Positions 56,436 to 64,000 of a stretch of 64,000 nt of DNA are shown piece by piece. This DNA is from Chloroflexota bacterium (GTDB taxonomy: Bacteria; Chloroflexota; UBA6077; JACCZL01). A model generated the notes under the pieces. It did not search any database, was not told the origin of the DNA, and saw only the letters and a program-made list of their open reading frames with translations. A program made the position numbers and the translations under genes. Positions within the stretch are counted from its first letter, which is position 1. Each line of letters begins with the position of its first letter. The DNA lies in assembly GCA_020845495.1 (NCBI GenBank), contig JADLFM010000141.1:62001-126000 (forward strand). The letters are read 5' to 3'.

Positions 56436-57716
56436 TCAGGGCATGGGGACCGGGCCGATGACCTCGATGCCGCCCATCCAGGGGCGCAGCACGTCGGGGA
56501 CCCGGATGGTGCCGTCCGACTGCTGGTACGTCTCCAGCACCGCGATCATGACCCTCGGAAGCGCCAGGCCGGAACCGTTCAGGGTGTGCGGGTACTCCGG
56601 GCGGGCGCCGGCCTCGCGGCGGACGCGCAGGTTCGCGCGGCGGGCCTGGTAGTCGCCGGCATTGCTGCACGACGACACCTCGAGCCACTCACCGCAGCCG
56701 GGCGCCCACACTTCCAGATCGAACGTCTTGCGCATCGCGAAGCCGAGGTCGCCGGTGCACAGTTGGACGACCCGATACGGTAGCTCCAGACGTTCGAGGA
56801 GGGTAGCCGCGTGCGACACCAGCGTGTCGAGCTCGGCGTCCGAGGTGCTCGGCTCCACGACCTTGACCATCTCGACCTTGTCGAACTGGTGACCCCGCTT
56901 GATGCCGCGCACGTCGCGGCCGGCCGAGAACTTCTCGCGCCGGAAGCAGGGAGTGTAGGCGCAGTACTGGAGCGGCAGTGCACTGGCCGCCAGTATCTCG
57001 TCGGAGTGGAGGTTCACCAGCACGACCTCGGCGGTCGGGATGAACCAGAGATCCTCTTCGGCGTCGTGGTAGAGGTTGTCGTAGAACTTCGGAAGCTGGC
57101 CGCTCCCAATCATCACCGATTCTTTCACCAGCGAGGGCGGGTAGATCTCCGTGAAGCCGTGCTCGCGGGTGTGGACGTCCAGGAACCAGGAGATCAGCGC
57201 CCGCTGGAGCCGCGCAGCCGGCCCGCGTAGCTGGTAGAAGCGGGTGCCGCTCAGCTTGACACCCCGCTCGAAGTCGATGATGCCGAGCTTCTCGCCCAGC
57301 TCCCAGTGCGGCAGCGGCGTGAAGTGATAGGTGCGCGGCTCGCCGGCCTCGCGCAGCACCACGTTGCTGGATTCGTCCTCCCCGTCCGGGACGGTCGGAT
57401 CGACGAGGTTGGGCAGGGCCAGCAGCATTCCGTCCAGCGTCCGCTCGACCTCGGTCGCCTCCTCGTCAAGCTGGCGGATCCGCTCGCGCATCTCACGCAG
57501 TCGGGCTAGCTCTTCCTCGCTCGGCTTGCCGCCCGTGCCCATCGCCTTGCTCGCGCGGTTCTGCTCGGCGCGCAGGTTGTCGCGCTCGTCGACGAGTGCG
57601 CGCCGCCGCACATCCGTTTCGAGGATACCGTCCACGAGGGACGGGTCTTCACGGCGGCGACGGAGGGAGCCTCGGACCTCGTCCGGGTGAGACCTGATGA
57701 GCGAGAGTGCAAGCAC
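56436..57716 (-). CDS. serS: Seryl-tRNA synthetase
   Basis: 426 residues from the GTG at 57716, with ctggag upstream. An N-terminal coiled-coil arm (about residues 28-105) precedes the class II core: TAEVVLVNLHSDEIL (motif 2 region), CFRREKFSAGRDVRGIKRGHQF and motif 3 GLALPRVMIAVLETYQQ, ending VPDVLRPWMGG. It charges tRNA-Ser and tRNA-Sec. It is followed by ppdK after ~260 bp. No T-box leader is visible in the ~200 bp upstream. Confidence 0.97.
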   Translation of the reverse strand: MLALSLIRSHPDEVRGSLRRRREDPSLVDGILETDVRRRALVDERDNLRAEQNRASKAMGTGGKPSEEELARLREMRERIRQLDEEATEVERTLDGMLLALPNLVDPTVPDGEDESSNVVLREAGEPRTYHFTPLPHWELGEKLGIIDFERGVKLSGTRFYQLRGPAARLQRALISWFLDVHTREHGFTEIYPPSLVKESVMIGSGQLPKFYDNLYHDAEEDLWFIPTAEVVLVNLHSDEILAASALPLQYCAYTPCFRREKFSAGRDVRGIKRGHQFDKVEMVKVVEPSTSDAELDTLVSHAATLLERLELPYRVVQLCTGDLGFAMRKTFDLEVWAPGCGEWLEVSSCSNAGDYQARRANLRVRREAGARPEYPHTLNGSGLALPRVMIAVLETYQQSDGTIRVPDVLRPWMGGIEVIGPVPMP

Positions 57717-57914
57717 GGCGGGCTACTCCAGAGGCTGAGCGTCTTCAGACAGTCGAAGCGCGCGATGGATACCGGGGTCAGGTGGCAAGTCCAGGATGTC
57801 GAGGACGCCAACCTGAGCGGCCCAGCGCTGACAGCGGTGCTGCTGGGCCATACTGCCGATGTTTGGGAAGCCGGCCAGACGGGGATGCGCCTTGACCGAG
57901 GGCGCTATGCTCCG

Positions 57915-59435
57915 CTAGTCGAGGGTCCGAAGCTGCGGGAAGAGGATGACGTCGCGAATCTTGTCCTGACCGGTCAGCACCATCGCCAGGCGGTCGATGC
58001 CCATACCCATGCCGCCGGTCGGGGGCATGCCGTGTTCGAGTGCCTCCAGAAAGCCGGCGTCGAACGGCATCGCCTCGTCGTCGCCGGCGCCCTTGAGACG
58101 GGCCTGAGCGAGAAACCGCTCGCGCTGGTCGACCGGATCGTTCAACTCGCTAAAGGCGTTAGCGATCTCCATGCCACCGCAGAACGCCTCGAAGCGCTCG
58201 ACCACGTCTGGGTTGCCCGGGCTTCTCTTGGCCAGCGGCGATAGCTCCAACGGGTAGTCCACCAGGAAGACCGGACTGGTGACGCGCGGCTCCACGAAGA
58301 CGCTCAGCAGTTCGTCGATCAGCTTGCCGCGCGACCAGCCTGGCTGCACCCGTAGGCCGGCCTCAGCTGCCGCCTTCGCCAGCGACTGAGCGTCCGGATA
58401 CGCGTCGTAGTCGACGCCGCTGGCCTCGTAGATCGCCCGACGTAGTGGAATGCGCGGCCAGGGCGGCGATAGGTCGATGTGCTGGCCCTTCGTCACGATC
58501 TTCGGCGTGCCCAGGACGCGCGTCGCGACTGCTGCGACGAGATCCTCGGTCAGCCGCATGATCTCCTGGTAGTCGGCGTACGCCTGATACACCTCGAGCA
58601 TCGTGAACTCGGGGTTGTGCTTGAGCGACAGCCCCTCGTTGCGGAAGTTGCGGCCGATCTCGAACACCTTCTCAATGCCGCCGATGATGCAGCGCTTGAG
58701 ATACAGCTCTAGCGCAATCCGCAACGAGAGAGTCCGATCGAGCGCGTTGTAGTAGGTGCCGAAGGGACGGGCCGATCCCCCGCCGGGCACGCTCTGGAGG
58801 ATCGGCGTCTCGACTTCGAGGAAGCCGCGCTCGACCAGGAACGCGCGCACCTCGTGGACGATCCGGCTACGAAGCCGGAAGACTTCCATCACCTCCGGAT
58901 TGGCGATCAGGTCGAGGTAGCGCTTGCGGTAGCGTGTCTCGACGTCCTGAAGGCCGTGCCACTTCTCGGGGAGGGGGCGCAGCGACTTGGAGAGCATGAC
59001 GAGCATCTGGGCCTGCACCGTGACTTCGCCGGTGCGGGTACGCATCGTCTCGCCCTCGACGCCCAGGAAGTCGCCTGCATCCACCAGCTCCAGCAGGCCG
59101 TACTGCTCGTCGCCGACCACGTCGCGCTTGACGTAGACCTGGATCCGGCCGCTGCGGTCGAGCAGGTGGAAGAAGGTCGCCTTCCCCATCCGCCGAATCC
59201 CGCCCACGACCCGGCCGGCGACGCGCACCGACGTACCGGGCGACTCGTCGAAGCCCGCGACGACGTCGGCGGCAAGGTCGGTACGCTCGAAGCGGGCAGG
59301 GTAGGGGTCGACGCCGGCCGCGCGCAGGCGGTTCAGCTTGTCGAGCCGCTGCTGGAAGAGGCGGTCCTCTTCCTCGGCGGTGAGCTCGTGCTCGTCGGTC
59401 GGCTCCTGGGCACCCGGGGCGGGTTGCAGGGTCAC
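57915..59435 (-). CDS. lysS: Lysyl-tRNA synthetase (class II)
   Basis: 506 residues from the GTG at 59435. An OB-fold anticodon-binding domain (VRVAGRVVGGIRRMGKATFFHLLD) is followed by the class II core: motif 1 in FRLRSRIVHEVRAFLVERGFLEVETPILQ-type sequence, motif 2 FEIGRNFRNEGLSLKHNPEF, and motif 3 EALEHGMPPTGGMGMGIDRLAM. It attaches lysine to tRNA-Lys. It lies ~200 bp upstream of serS and ~230 bp downstream of greA, all on the minus strand. Confidence 0.97.
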   Translation of the reverse strand: MTLQPAPGAQEPTDEHELTAEEEDRLFQQRLDKLNRLRAAGVDPYPARFERTDLAADVVAGFDESPGTSVRVAGRVVGGIRRMGKATFFHLLDRSGRIQVYVKRDVVGDEQYGLLELVDAGDFLGVEGETMRTRTGEVTVQAQMLVMLSKSLRPLPEKWHGLQDVETRYRKRYLDLIANPEVMEVFRLRSRIVHEVRAFLVERGFLEVETPILQSVPGGGSARPFGTYYNALDRTLSLRIALELYLKRCIIGGIEKVFEIGRNFRNEGLSLKHNPEFTMLEVYQAYADYQEIMRLTEDLVAAVATRVLGTPKIVTKGQHIDLSPPWPRIPLRRAIYEASGVDYDAYPDAQSLAKAAAEAGLRVQPGWSRGKLIDELLSVFVEPRVTSPVFLVDYPLELSPLAKRSPGNPDVVERFEAFCGGMEIANAFSELNDPVDQRERFLAQARLKGAGDDEAMPFDAGFLEALEHGMPPTGGMGMGIDRLAMVLTGQDKIRDVILFPQLRTLD

Positions 59436-59560
59436 GCGGCTACGCTCCGTAGGAGGAATCTCGGTCTGTCAGCGCGCCGAGGCCGTAGACCCGGCGCGGC
59501 TGCTCGATCGTCTTCCTTGAAGTGTAGCCGAGGGGCGAGGCTGGGACGGGAATGCTCGCT

Positions 59561-59581
59561 CCCTCTCCCAGCGGGAGAGGG
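59561..59581. terminator. GC hairpin between greA and lysS
   Basis: A perfect 9-bp stem with a 3-nt loop (ccctctccc agc gggagaggg). It lies downstream of greA on the minus strand and may act as a terminator. The same motif family appears in the intergenic repeat near 478-583, so it could instead be a genome-wide repeat. Confidence 0.45.
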
Positions 59582-59665
59582 CTGGGGTGAGGGGTTATGC
59601 TCTGACCTACGTTGAGGCTGAGGGTGTTCCCAACCGGCCTGGGGGTCTGCTCAATCCCGAACCGC

Positions 59666-60133
59666 TCAGGACACCTCGATCACGGTCAGGTCGAAGCTGC
59701 CGGCCGGCGCGACCACGGTCGCTGTGTCGCCGGGCTTCTTGCCGAAGAGCGCCCGACCGACCGGCGACTCGTTCGAGATCAGGCCGCGCCGTGGGTCGGC
59801 CTCGATCGAGCCGACGATGGTGTAGCGCTCGGTTTCGCCGTCCGCCTCCCGGACGGTGACGTGTGAGCCGAACGTCACGAAGTCCGAGCGGGGGCCATCG
59901 CCGATCAACTGGGCGTTCGCCAGCAGCATCTCGAGCTCGACGATCCTGCCCTCGACGAAGCCCTGCTCGCTCTTGGCCTCGTCGTACTCGGCGTTGTCGA
60001 CGACGTCCGTCAGTTCCTTCGCCTTTCGGATGCGCTCCGAAATCTCCGGTCGTTTGACCGTGCGCAGATGCGCGAGCTCGTCGTCGAACTTCTTGAATCC
60101 TTCTCGGGTGAGATAGATCGCGCGCTCTGGCAT
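59666..60133 (-). CDS. greA: Transcription elongation factor GreA
   Basis: 155 residues from the ATG at 60133, which has GGAAGGA 9 bases upstream; the longer frame to 60223 is not supported. The N-terminal coiled coil (EGFKKFDDELAHLRTVKRPEISERIRKAKEL) carries the acidic tip DNAEYDEAKSEQ that enters the polymerase secondary channel. The C-terminal FKBP-like domain contains VGSIEADPRRGLISNESPVGRALFGKKPGD. It stimulates RNA cleavage in backtracked RNA polymerase. It is the first gene of the greA-lysS-serS run. Confidence 0.96.
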   Translation of the reverse strand: MPERAIYLTREGFKKFDDELAHLRTVKRPEISERIRKAKELTDVVDNAEYDEAKSEQGFVEGRIVELEMLLANAQLIGDGPRSDFVTFGSHVTVREADGETERYTIVGSIEADPRRGLISNESPVGRALFGKKPGDTATVVAPAGSFDLTVIEVS

Positions 60134-60621
60134 AGCCGTGTCCTTCCACCGACAATCACGACGCCCCCTGGCTCCATCGTCACGGGCGCGCCGCCCGACG
60201 CATGACGGCGCGCACCGGAGCACGCGCCGTCGTGAGGGTCGAATTCCGGATTATCAGGCCCGCCGGGCGGACTGTCAAGAAGAGCGGACGTCTGCACCGC
60301 GTCCGGTGGAGGGCGCAATGGCTCAGGCTGAAGACGGACTGGCCTCTCAGAGAGCCAGGCCCAGTGTGTGCTGGCCGGTCGGCGCTGGCCGGTGCGCGCC
60401 AGCCTGTGTGTGCTGGCCCGATGCTGCCACGCCAGGCAAACCCGTTGCACGTGCGCGCGCCAGTGGGAAGCACCTGGAATACCGGCTGCGCCCGGCGCCT
60501 GCCTCTGGAACCTACCCGATGCCGCGCATTTTGTCTTGTGGCCCGCGGAGTACATCCGTATAATCCCGCGGCGCCGCGGGCCTCTTGGACGGGCGCCGCC
60601 CACGGCACGAGAGGAGCCCGG
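60134..60621. other. Divergent intergenic region, no gene
   Basis: 490 bp between divergently transcribed greA and the glycosidase gene. It contains GCTGGCC-rich degenerate repeats near 60360-60420 and, close to the glycosidase, a promoter with a palindrome. ORFs through it are not coding-like. Nothing else was identified. Confidence 0.45.
60536..60580 (+). promoter_or_regulatory. Promoter with a 16-bp palindrome at the start site
   Basis: ttgtgg (60536-60541) and a perfect tataat (60559-60564) are separated by 17 bp. A perfect 16-bp palindrome, cccgcggcgccgcggg (60565-60580), begins immediately after the -10 box, where transcription starts. It could be an operator or a 5'-end hairpin of the mRNA. 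It drives the secreted glycosidase gene whose ATG is at 60622. Confidence 0.6.
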
Positions 60622-62664
60622 ATGCACGCCCGTCTCATGCACGCGCTGGCGATCGTCGTTCTGCTGGCGACTGCGTCAACGGTTTTCGCAAACGAGCGCG
60701 TACAGCAGAGCGATCCCCGCTTCTTCAGCGAGACGGGCTATCGCATTTCGAACGACGACTTCTGGGACTTCTTCCAGCGGCGCGGTGGCACCAGGACGTT
60801 CGGGCTGCCCACTTCGCGCGAGATCACTTTCCAGGGCTTTGTCGTCCAGTTCTTCCAGCGCAGCGTCATGCAGAAGGGCAAGAACGGCGTCGAGACCCTG
60901 AACCTGCTCGACGATGGCTTGCTTCCCTACACCACCATCAACGGTTCGACCTTCCCGGCGGCGAACGAGGCCCTGATCAAGGCCGCGCCGACGCCGTCCG
61001 ATCCAGCCTACTCCGACCGGATGATCGAGTTCGTCAAGGCCAACGCACCGGATACCTGGGAAGGTCTGCCGGTCAACTTCTCCAAGACGTTCGCGTCGAC
61101 GGTTACCTACGACGACGCCTTCCCCAACGGGGAAGGCCCCGCCAGCCTGCTGCCGCTCATCAACCTTCAGATCTGGGGCGCGCCGACCTCAAAGCCGATG
61201 CGCGACCCCAAGAACGATAACTTCGTGTACCTCCGCTTCCAGCGCGGCATCATGCACTACGACGACACCTGCAAGTGCACTCAGGGGCTCCTGCTTGGGG
61301 ACTACCTGAAGGCGCTGCTGACCGGCGAGAACTTGCCGATCGACCTGGAGGCTCAGGCAGCGGGCAGCCCGTTGCTACGCCAGTACGAGCCAGGCGCGGC
61401 GGACGGCCTCGCCCGGCCGGACCTGCTGCTCGCGACGAATCTGAAGAACGGCTTCGAGAAGCAGGCGGCTGGGCAGGCGTCGACCGCACCAGCGCCGCTC
61501 GCGAACGCCGCTCCACAGCCGCCGTCGGCGGGTCAGGGCAACCGGCAGGCCGCGCCCCGTGCGAGCGCCTCGCCTGCCCCCGCCGCCCGTCAGGCGGCCG
61601 CCCCCGCCACGAGGCCGCAGCGTGCCGCTAGCCCTGAGTACGGCATGAACATCTTCCTCTGGGGCAACGAGCGCACCACCGACCGTGACCTCAAGCGCCT
61701 GACCGATGCCGGCTTCGGGTGGCAGAAGACGCTCTTCCAGTGGCGCTACATCGAGCCCCAGAAGGGCAAGTTCGACTGGGCGGAGGCCGACCGGGTCGTC
61801 AAAGCGTCGAAGGCGAACGGCGTCAAGATCATCGCCCGCCTCGACCAGCAGCCGGATTGGGCACGGCGGGATAAGGTACCGAACGGCCCCCCCGACAACT
61901 ACCAGGACTTCGCTGACTTCGTCACCGCGTTCGTCACGCGCTACTCGAGCACCTCGCAGATCGGGCGGGTCGACGCTATCCAGGTCTGGAACGAGCAGAA
62001 CCTGACCATCGAGTGGGGAAATCGCCCGATCAACCAGCAACAAGCCGTAGACTACGTCCGGCTGCTCAAGGCGGCGTATGAGGCTGCCAAGGCGGCTGAT
62101 CCCTCCGTCACCGTGATCACGGGCGGCGTGGCGCAGACGGGCACAGACAACGATCAGGCCCGGCCGGATGACGTGTACGTCCAGTGGATGTACGACGCCG
62201 GTGCCAGGCCGTATTTCGACGTGCTGGGCGCGCATGGCCACGGCTACAAGGCGCCGCCGACGGTCAGTCCCGACGAGGCCGAGAGCGACTCGAACTGGGG
62301 CGGGCACCGCTTCTTCGTGTTCCGGCGGGTCGAGGACATGCGCAAGATCATGGAAGACAACGGCGACGGAGACAAGCAGATCTGGCTCCTCGAGTTCGGT
62401 TGGACGAGCGACACGGTGAATCAGGCGTACGCCTGGCACCGGGTCTCGGAAGAGGAGAAGGGGGATAACCTGGTCGGCGCGTACAAGTGGGCCGCCGAGC
62501 ACTGGTCGCCCTGGATCGGGGTGATGTGCCTCTGGACGATGCCAGACCCATCCTGGACTCCGAGCGACGAAAAGTACTGGTGGGCGATCCTGAACCCGGA
62601 CGGCTCCCCCCGCCCGGCCTACGACCGCCTGCTCAAAGCGCGCCGTGAAGGTGTGCTGCGGTAA
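60622..62664 (+). CDS. Secreted cellulase-fold glycoside hydrolase-like protein
   Basis: 680 residues from the ATG at 60622, with gagagga upstream. A signal peptide (LMHALAIVVLLATASTVFA) is followed by a ~250-residue unnamed domain (SDPRFFSETGYRISNDDFWDF...) of a type seen in exported Chloroflexota proteins. A Pro/Ala linker (about 275-335) leads to a TIM-barrel glycosidase domain with WNEQN (E458, probable acid/base) and LLEFGWT (E591, probable nucleophile), as in GH5/GH39-type clan GH-A enzymes. The substrate is unknown. A paralogue follows 93 bp downstream. Confidence 0.83.
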   Translation: MHARLMHALAIVVLLATASTVFANERVQQSDPRFFSETGYRISNDDFWDFFQRRGGTRTFGLPTSREITFQGFVVQFFQRSVMQKGKNGVETLNLLDDGLLPYTTINGSTFPAANEALIKAAPTPSDPAYSDRMIEFVKANAPDTWEGLPVNFSKTFASTVTYDDAFPNGEGPASLLPLINLQIWGAPTSKPMRDPKNDNFVYLRFQRGIMHYDDTCKCTQGLLLGDYLKALLTGENLPIDLEAQAAGSPLLRQYEPGAADGLARPDLLLATNLKNGFEKQAAGQASTAPAPLANAAPQPPSAGQGNRQAAPRASASPAPAARQAAAPATRPQRAASPEYGMNIFLWGNERTTDRDLKRLTDAGFGWQKTLFQWRYIEPQKGKFDWAEADRVVKASKANGVKIIARLDQQPDWARRDKVPNGPPDNYQDFADFVTAFVTRYSSTSQIGRVDAIQVWNEQNLTIEWGNRPINQQQAVDYVRLLKAAYEAAKAADPSVTVITGGVAQTGTDNDQARPDDVYVQWMYDAGARPYFDVLGAHGHGYKAPPTVSPDEAESDSNWGGHRFFVFRRVEDMRKIMEDNGDGDKQIWLLEFGWTSDTVNQAYAWHRVSEEEKGDNLVGAYKWAAEHWSPWIGVMCLWTMPDPSWTPSDEKYWWAILNPDGSPRPAYDRLLKARREGVLR

Positions 62665-62757
62665 CCGCACGACATCGTCTGTCACGGACGCGCGGGTCCG
62701 TGGCCTGACCGCGTGATCACTGACGCCGCGGAGCGTCGAGCCCATGAGGAGGTACTG

Positions 62758-64000
62758 TTGCGGAAACTGATTTCGACGATCGTGCTCGCTACGACGGTTA
62801 TCCTGGCCGGGTGCCAGTCCAGCCCGCCGCCGACGCCAACGGCCAAGCCATCGGGCGGCTCCACCAAGGCCACGGCCAAGGCATCGCCGACCCCGATCTC
62901 GGTGGCCGCGCCGTCCGTCAAACTGGTGCAAAAGAGCGGCGACCTTCCCCGCGTGAGCCCGGCCTCGGCTGCTGTGCACGTGTTCCTCTGGGGGCATCGT
63001 GAGGAGGCCGACCGCGATCTGAAACTCGCCAAGGAGGCTGGTTTCACCTGGGTGAAGCAGCGCTTCGAATGGCGCAACATCGAGAAGACGGGGAAGAACA
63101 ACTTCGAGTGGAGCGAGCCGGACCTGGTCGTCGACAAGATCAACCGCGCTGGCCTCGGCATCATCGCCCGTCTCGACAACCAGCCCGACTGGGCGCGCAA
63201 GGACAAGATCTTCCCGGCCTCCGGCCCGCCGGACAATATGGAAGACTGGAAGGACTTCGTCCAGTCGATGGCCGAGCGATACAAGGGCAAGATCCAGGCG
63301 TACGAGATCTGGAACGAGCCGAACATCGCGAACGAGTGGGGCAACCAGAAGCCAGATCCCAAGGCGTATGCCGAGATGCTGCGGATCTCCTACACCGAGA
63401 TCAAGAAGATCGATCCGGACGCCATCATCATTAGCGCTGGCCTCTCACCCACAACCGAGGTGAGCGAGCGGGCGATCTCGGACACCCAGTACCTGAAGGA
63501 CATGTACGCGGCCGGCGCGAAGGCGTCCTTCGACATGCTGGGCGTGCACGCGCCGGGCTTCAAGGCTCCGCCGACGATGGACCCGGCCGAAGTCGCGAAG
63601 AACCCTGAGTACAGCAATAACGACCCTAGCCCGGAGAACCTCCGCCGCGCGTACTCCTTCCGCCACGCCGAAGACATTCGCAAGATCATGGAGGAGAACG
63701 GGGACGCGGCGAAGCAAGTCGCGATCATGGAGATGGGCTGGACGACCGACACCCGACCAAATTCACCGTATACCTGGCACGCGGTGACGCCAGAGCAGCA
63801 GGGCGAGTATCTGGTCGGCGCGATCCAGTACGCCCGTCAGAACTGGTCGTCCTGGGCGGGCCTGATGACGGTCATCTACATCGCCAGCCCGGACTGGACG
63901 CCGAGCGACGAGCAGTACTACTGGTCGATCACGAACCCGGACGGCACGGTCCGGCCGGCCTACAACGCCCTGAAGGCGATGCCACGTCAGGCGGCAGGCG
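62758..64000 (+). CDS. Lipoprotein glycoside hydrolase-like paralogue (cut by window edge)
   Basis: Read from a TTG at 62758, which has GAGGAGG 5 bases upstream; no ATG is in frame. The start KLISTIVLATTVILAGCQSS is a lipoprotein signal with the lipobox LAGC, so the protein is membrane-anchored. A Thr/Pro/Lys spacer precedes a clan GH-A barrel like that of the preceding gene, including WNEPN (E187) and MEMGWT (E325). It lacks the extra N-terminal domain of its neighbour. The end is outside the window. The pair probably arose by tandem duplication and may act on the same glycan. Confidence 0.85.
   Translation, partial: MRKLISTIVLATTVILAGCQSSPPPTPTAKPSGGSTKATAKASPTPISVAAPSVKLVQKSGDLPRVSPASAAVHVFLWGHREEADRDLKLAKEAGFTWVKQRFEWRNIEKTGKNNFEWSEPDLVVDKINRAGLGIIARLDNQPDWARKDKIFPASGPPDNMEDWKDFVQSMAERYKGKIQAYEIWNEPNIANEWGNQKPDPKAYAEMLRISYTEIKKIDPDAIIISAGLSPTTEVSERAISDTQYLKDMYAAGAKASFDMLGVHAPGFKAPPTMDPAEVAKNPEYSNNDPSPENLRRAYSFRHAEDIRKIMEENGDAAKQVAIMEMGWTTDTRPNSPYTWHAVTPEQQGEYLVGAIQYARQNWSSWAGLMTVIYIASPDWTPSDEQYYWSITNPDGTVRPAYNALKAMPRQAAG

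Noticed and set aside
57717..57914. T-box leader before serS
   Set aside because: No T-box sequence or terminator/antiterminator pair was found in the gap.

Overview
The window is high-GC bacterial chromosome with almost no space between genes. GTG and TTG starts, Shine-Dalgarno-led start codons and 4-bp ATGA/GTGA overlaps are common. The gene content (a NurA-HerA-Mre11-Rad50 cluster, an alaS/ruvX/mltG group, a dgt-dnaG-rpoD group, a lysS/serS/greA group, many Zn-dependent dehydrogenases and secreted glycosidases) suggests a member of the Chloroflexota, perhaps near Thermomicrobia or Sphaerobacter. That assignment is inference from gene content and composition; no rRNA is present to confirm it.

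Layout. 1-10.8 kb: accessory metabolism, with a partial Zn-dehydrogenase, an SDR, a CehA/McbA-like metallohydrolase, a histidine kinase/receiver pair, a polyol-type dehydrogenase, an aldo/keto reductase, an acetamidase/formamidase, and an ArsR/SRPBCC pair with a visible tandem operator. 10.9-20.2 kb: a glycosyltransferase, then a five-gene, same-strand DNA-end-processing locus (nurA, a HAS-barrel-like gene, herA, mre11/sbcD, rad50/sbcC). 20.5-24.3 kb: a LysM/M23 wall hydrolase, an alpha/beta hydrolase and an NmrA-like protein.

24.5-28.4 kb is a decayed island. It is bounded by a 44-bp perfect direct repeat: one copy is the 3' part of an intact tRNA-Met(CAT), the other is a tRNA fragment that keeps its own terminator. 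It holds an IS1380-family element whose transposase is broken by a 26-bp duplication, an IS630-family remnant, a broken HEAT-repeat gene and an unknown gene. 28.6-35.3 kb: a SWIM zinc-finger protein paired with an SNF2 helicase, a CitE-like lyase and an AAA+ ATPase.

35.4-41.3 kb: envelope polysaccharide genes on the minus strand (O-antigen-ligase/TPR protein, sugar-phosphate transferase, DegT aminotransferase, methyltransferase), running out of the mltG-ruvX-baseplateJ-like-alaS group (41.3-47.0 kb). 47.2-60.1 kb: housekeeping genes on the minus strand (MBL hydrolase, rpoD, dnaG, dgt, ppdK, serS, lysS, greA). 60.6-64 kb: two related secreted cellulase-fold proteins, the second cut by the window edge.

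No CRISPR array, rRNA, phage or recognisable defence cassette is visible. The strongest candidates for follow-up are the NurA/HAS/HerA/Mre11/Rad50 locus, the SWIM+SNF2 pair and the tRNA-Met island.
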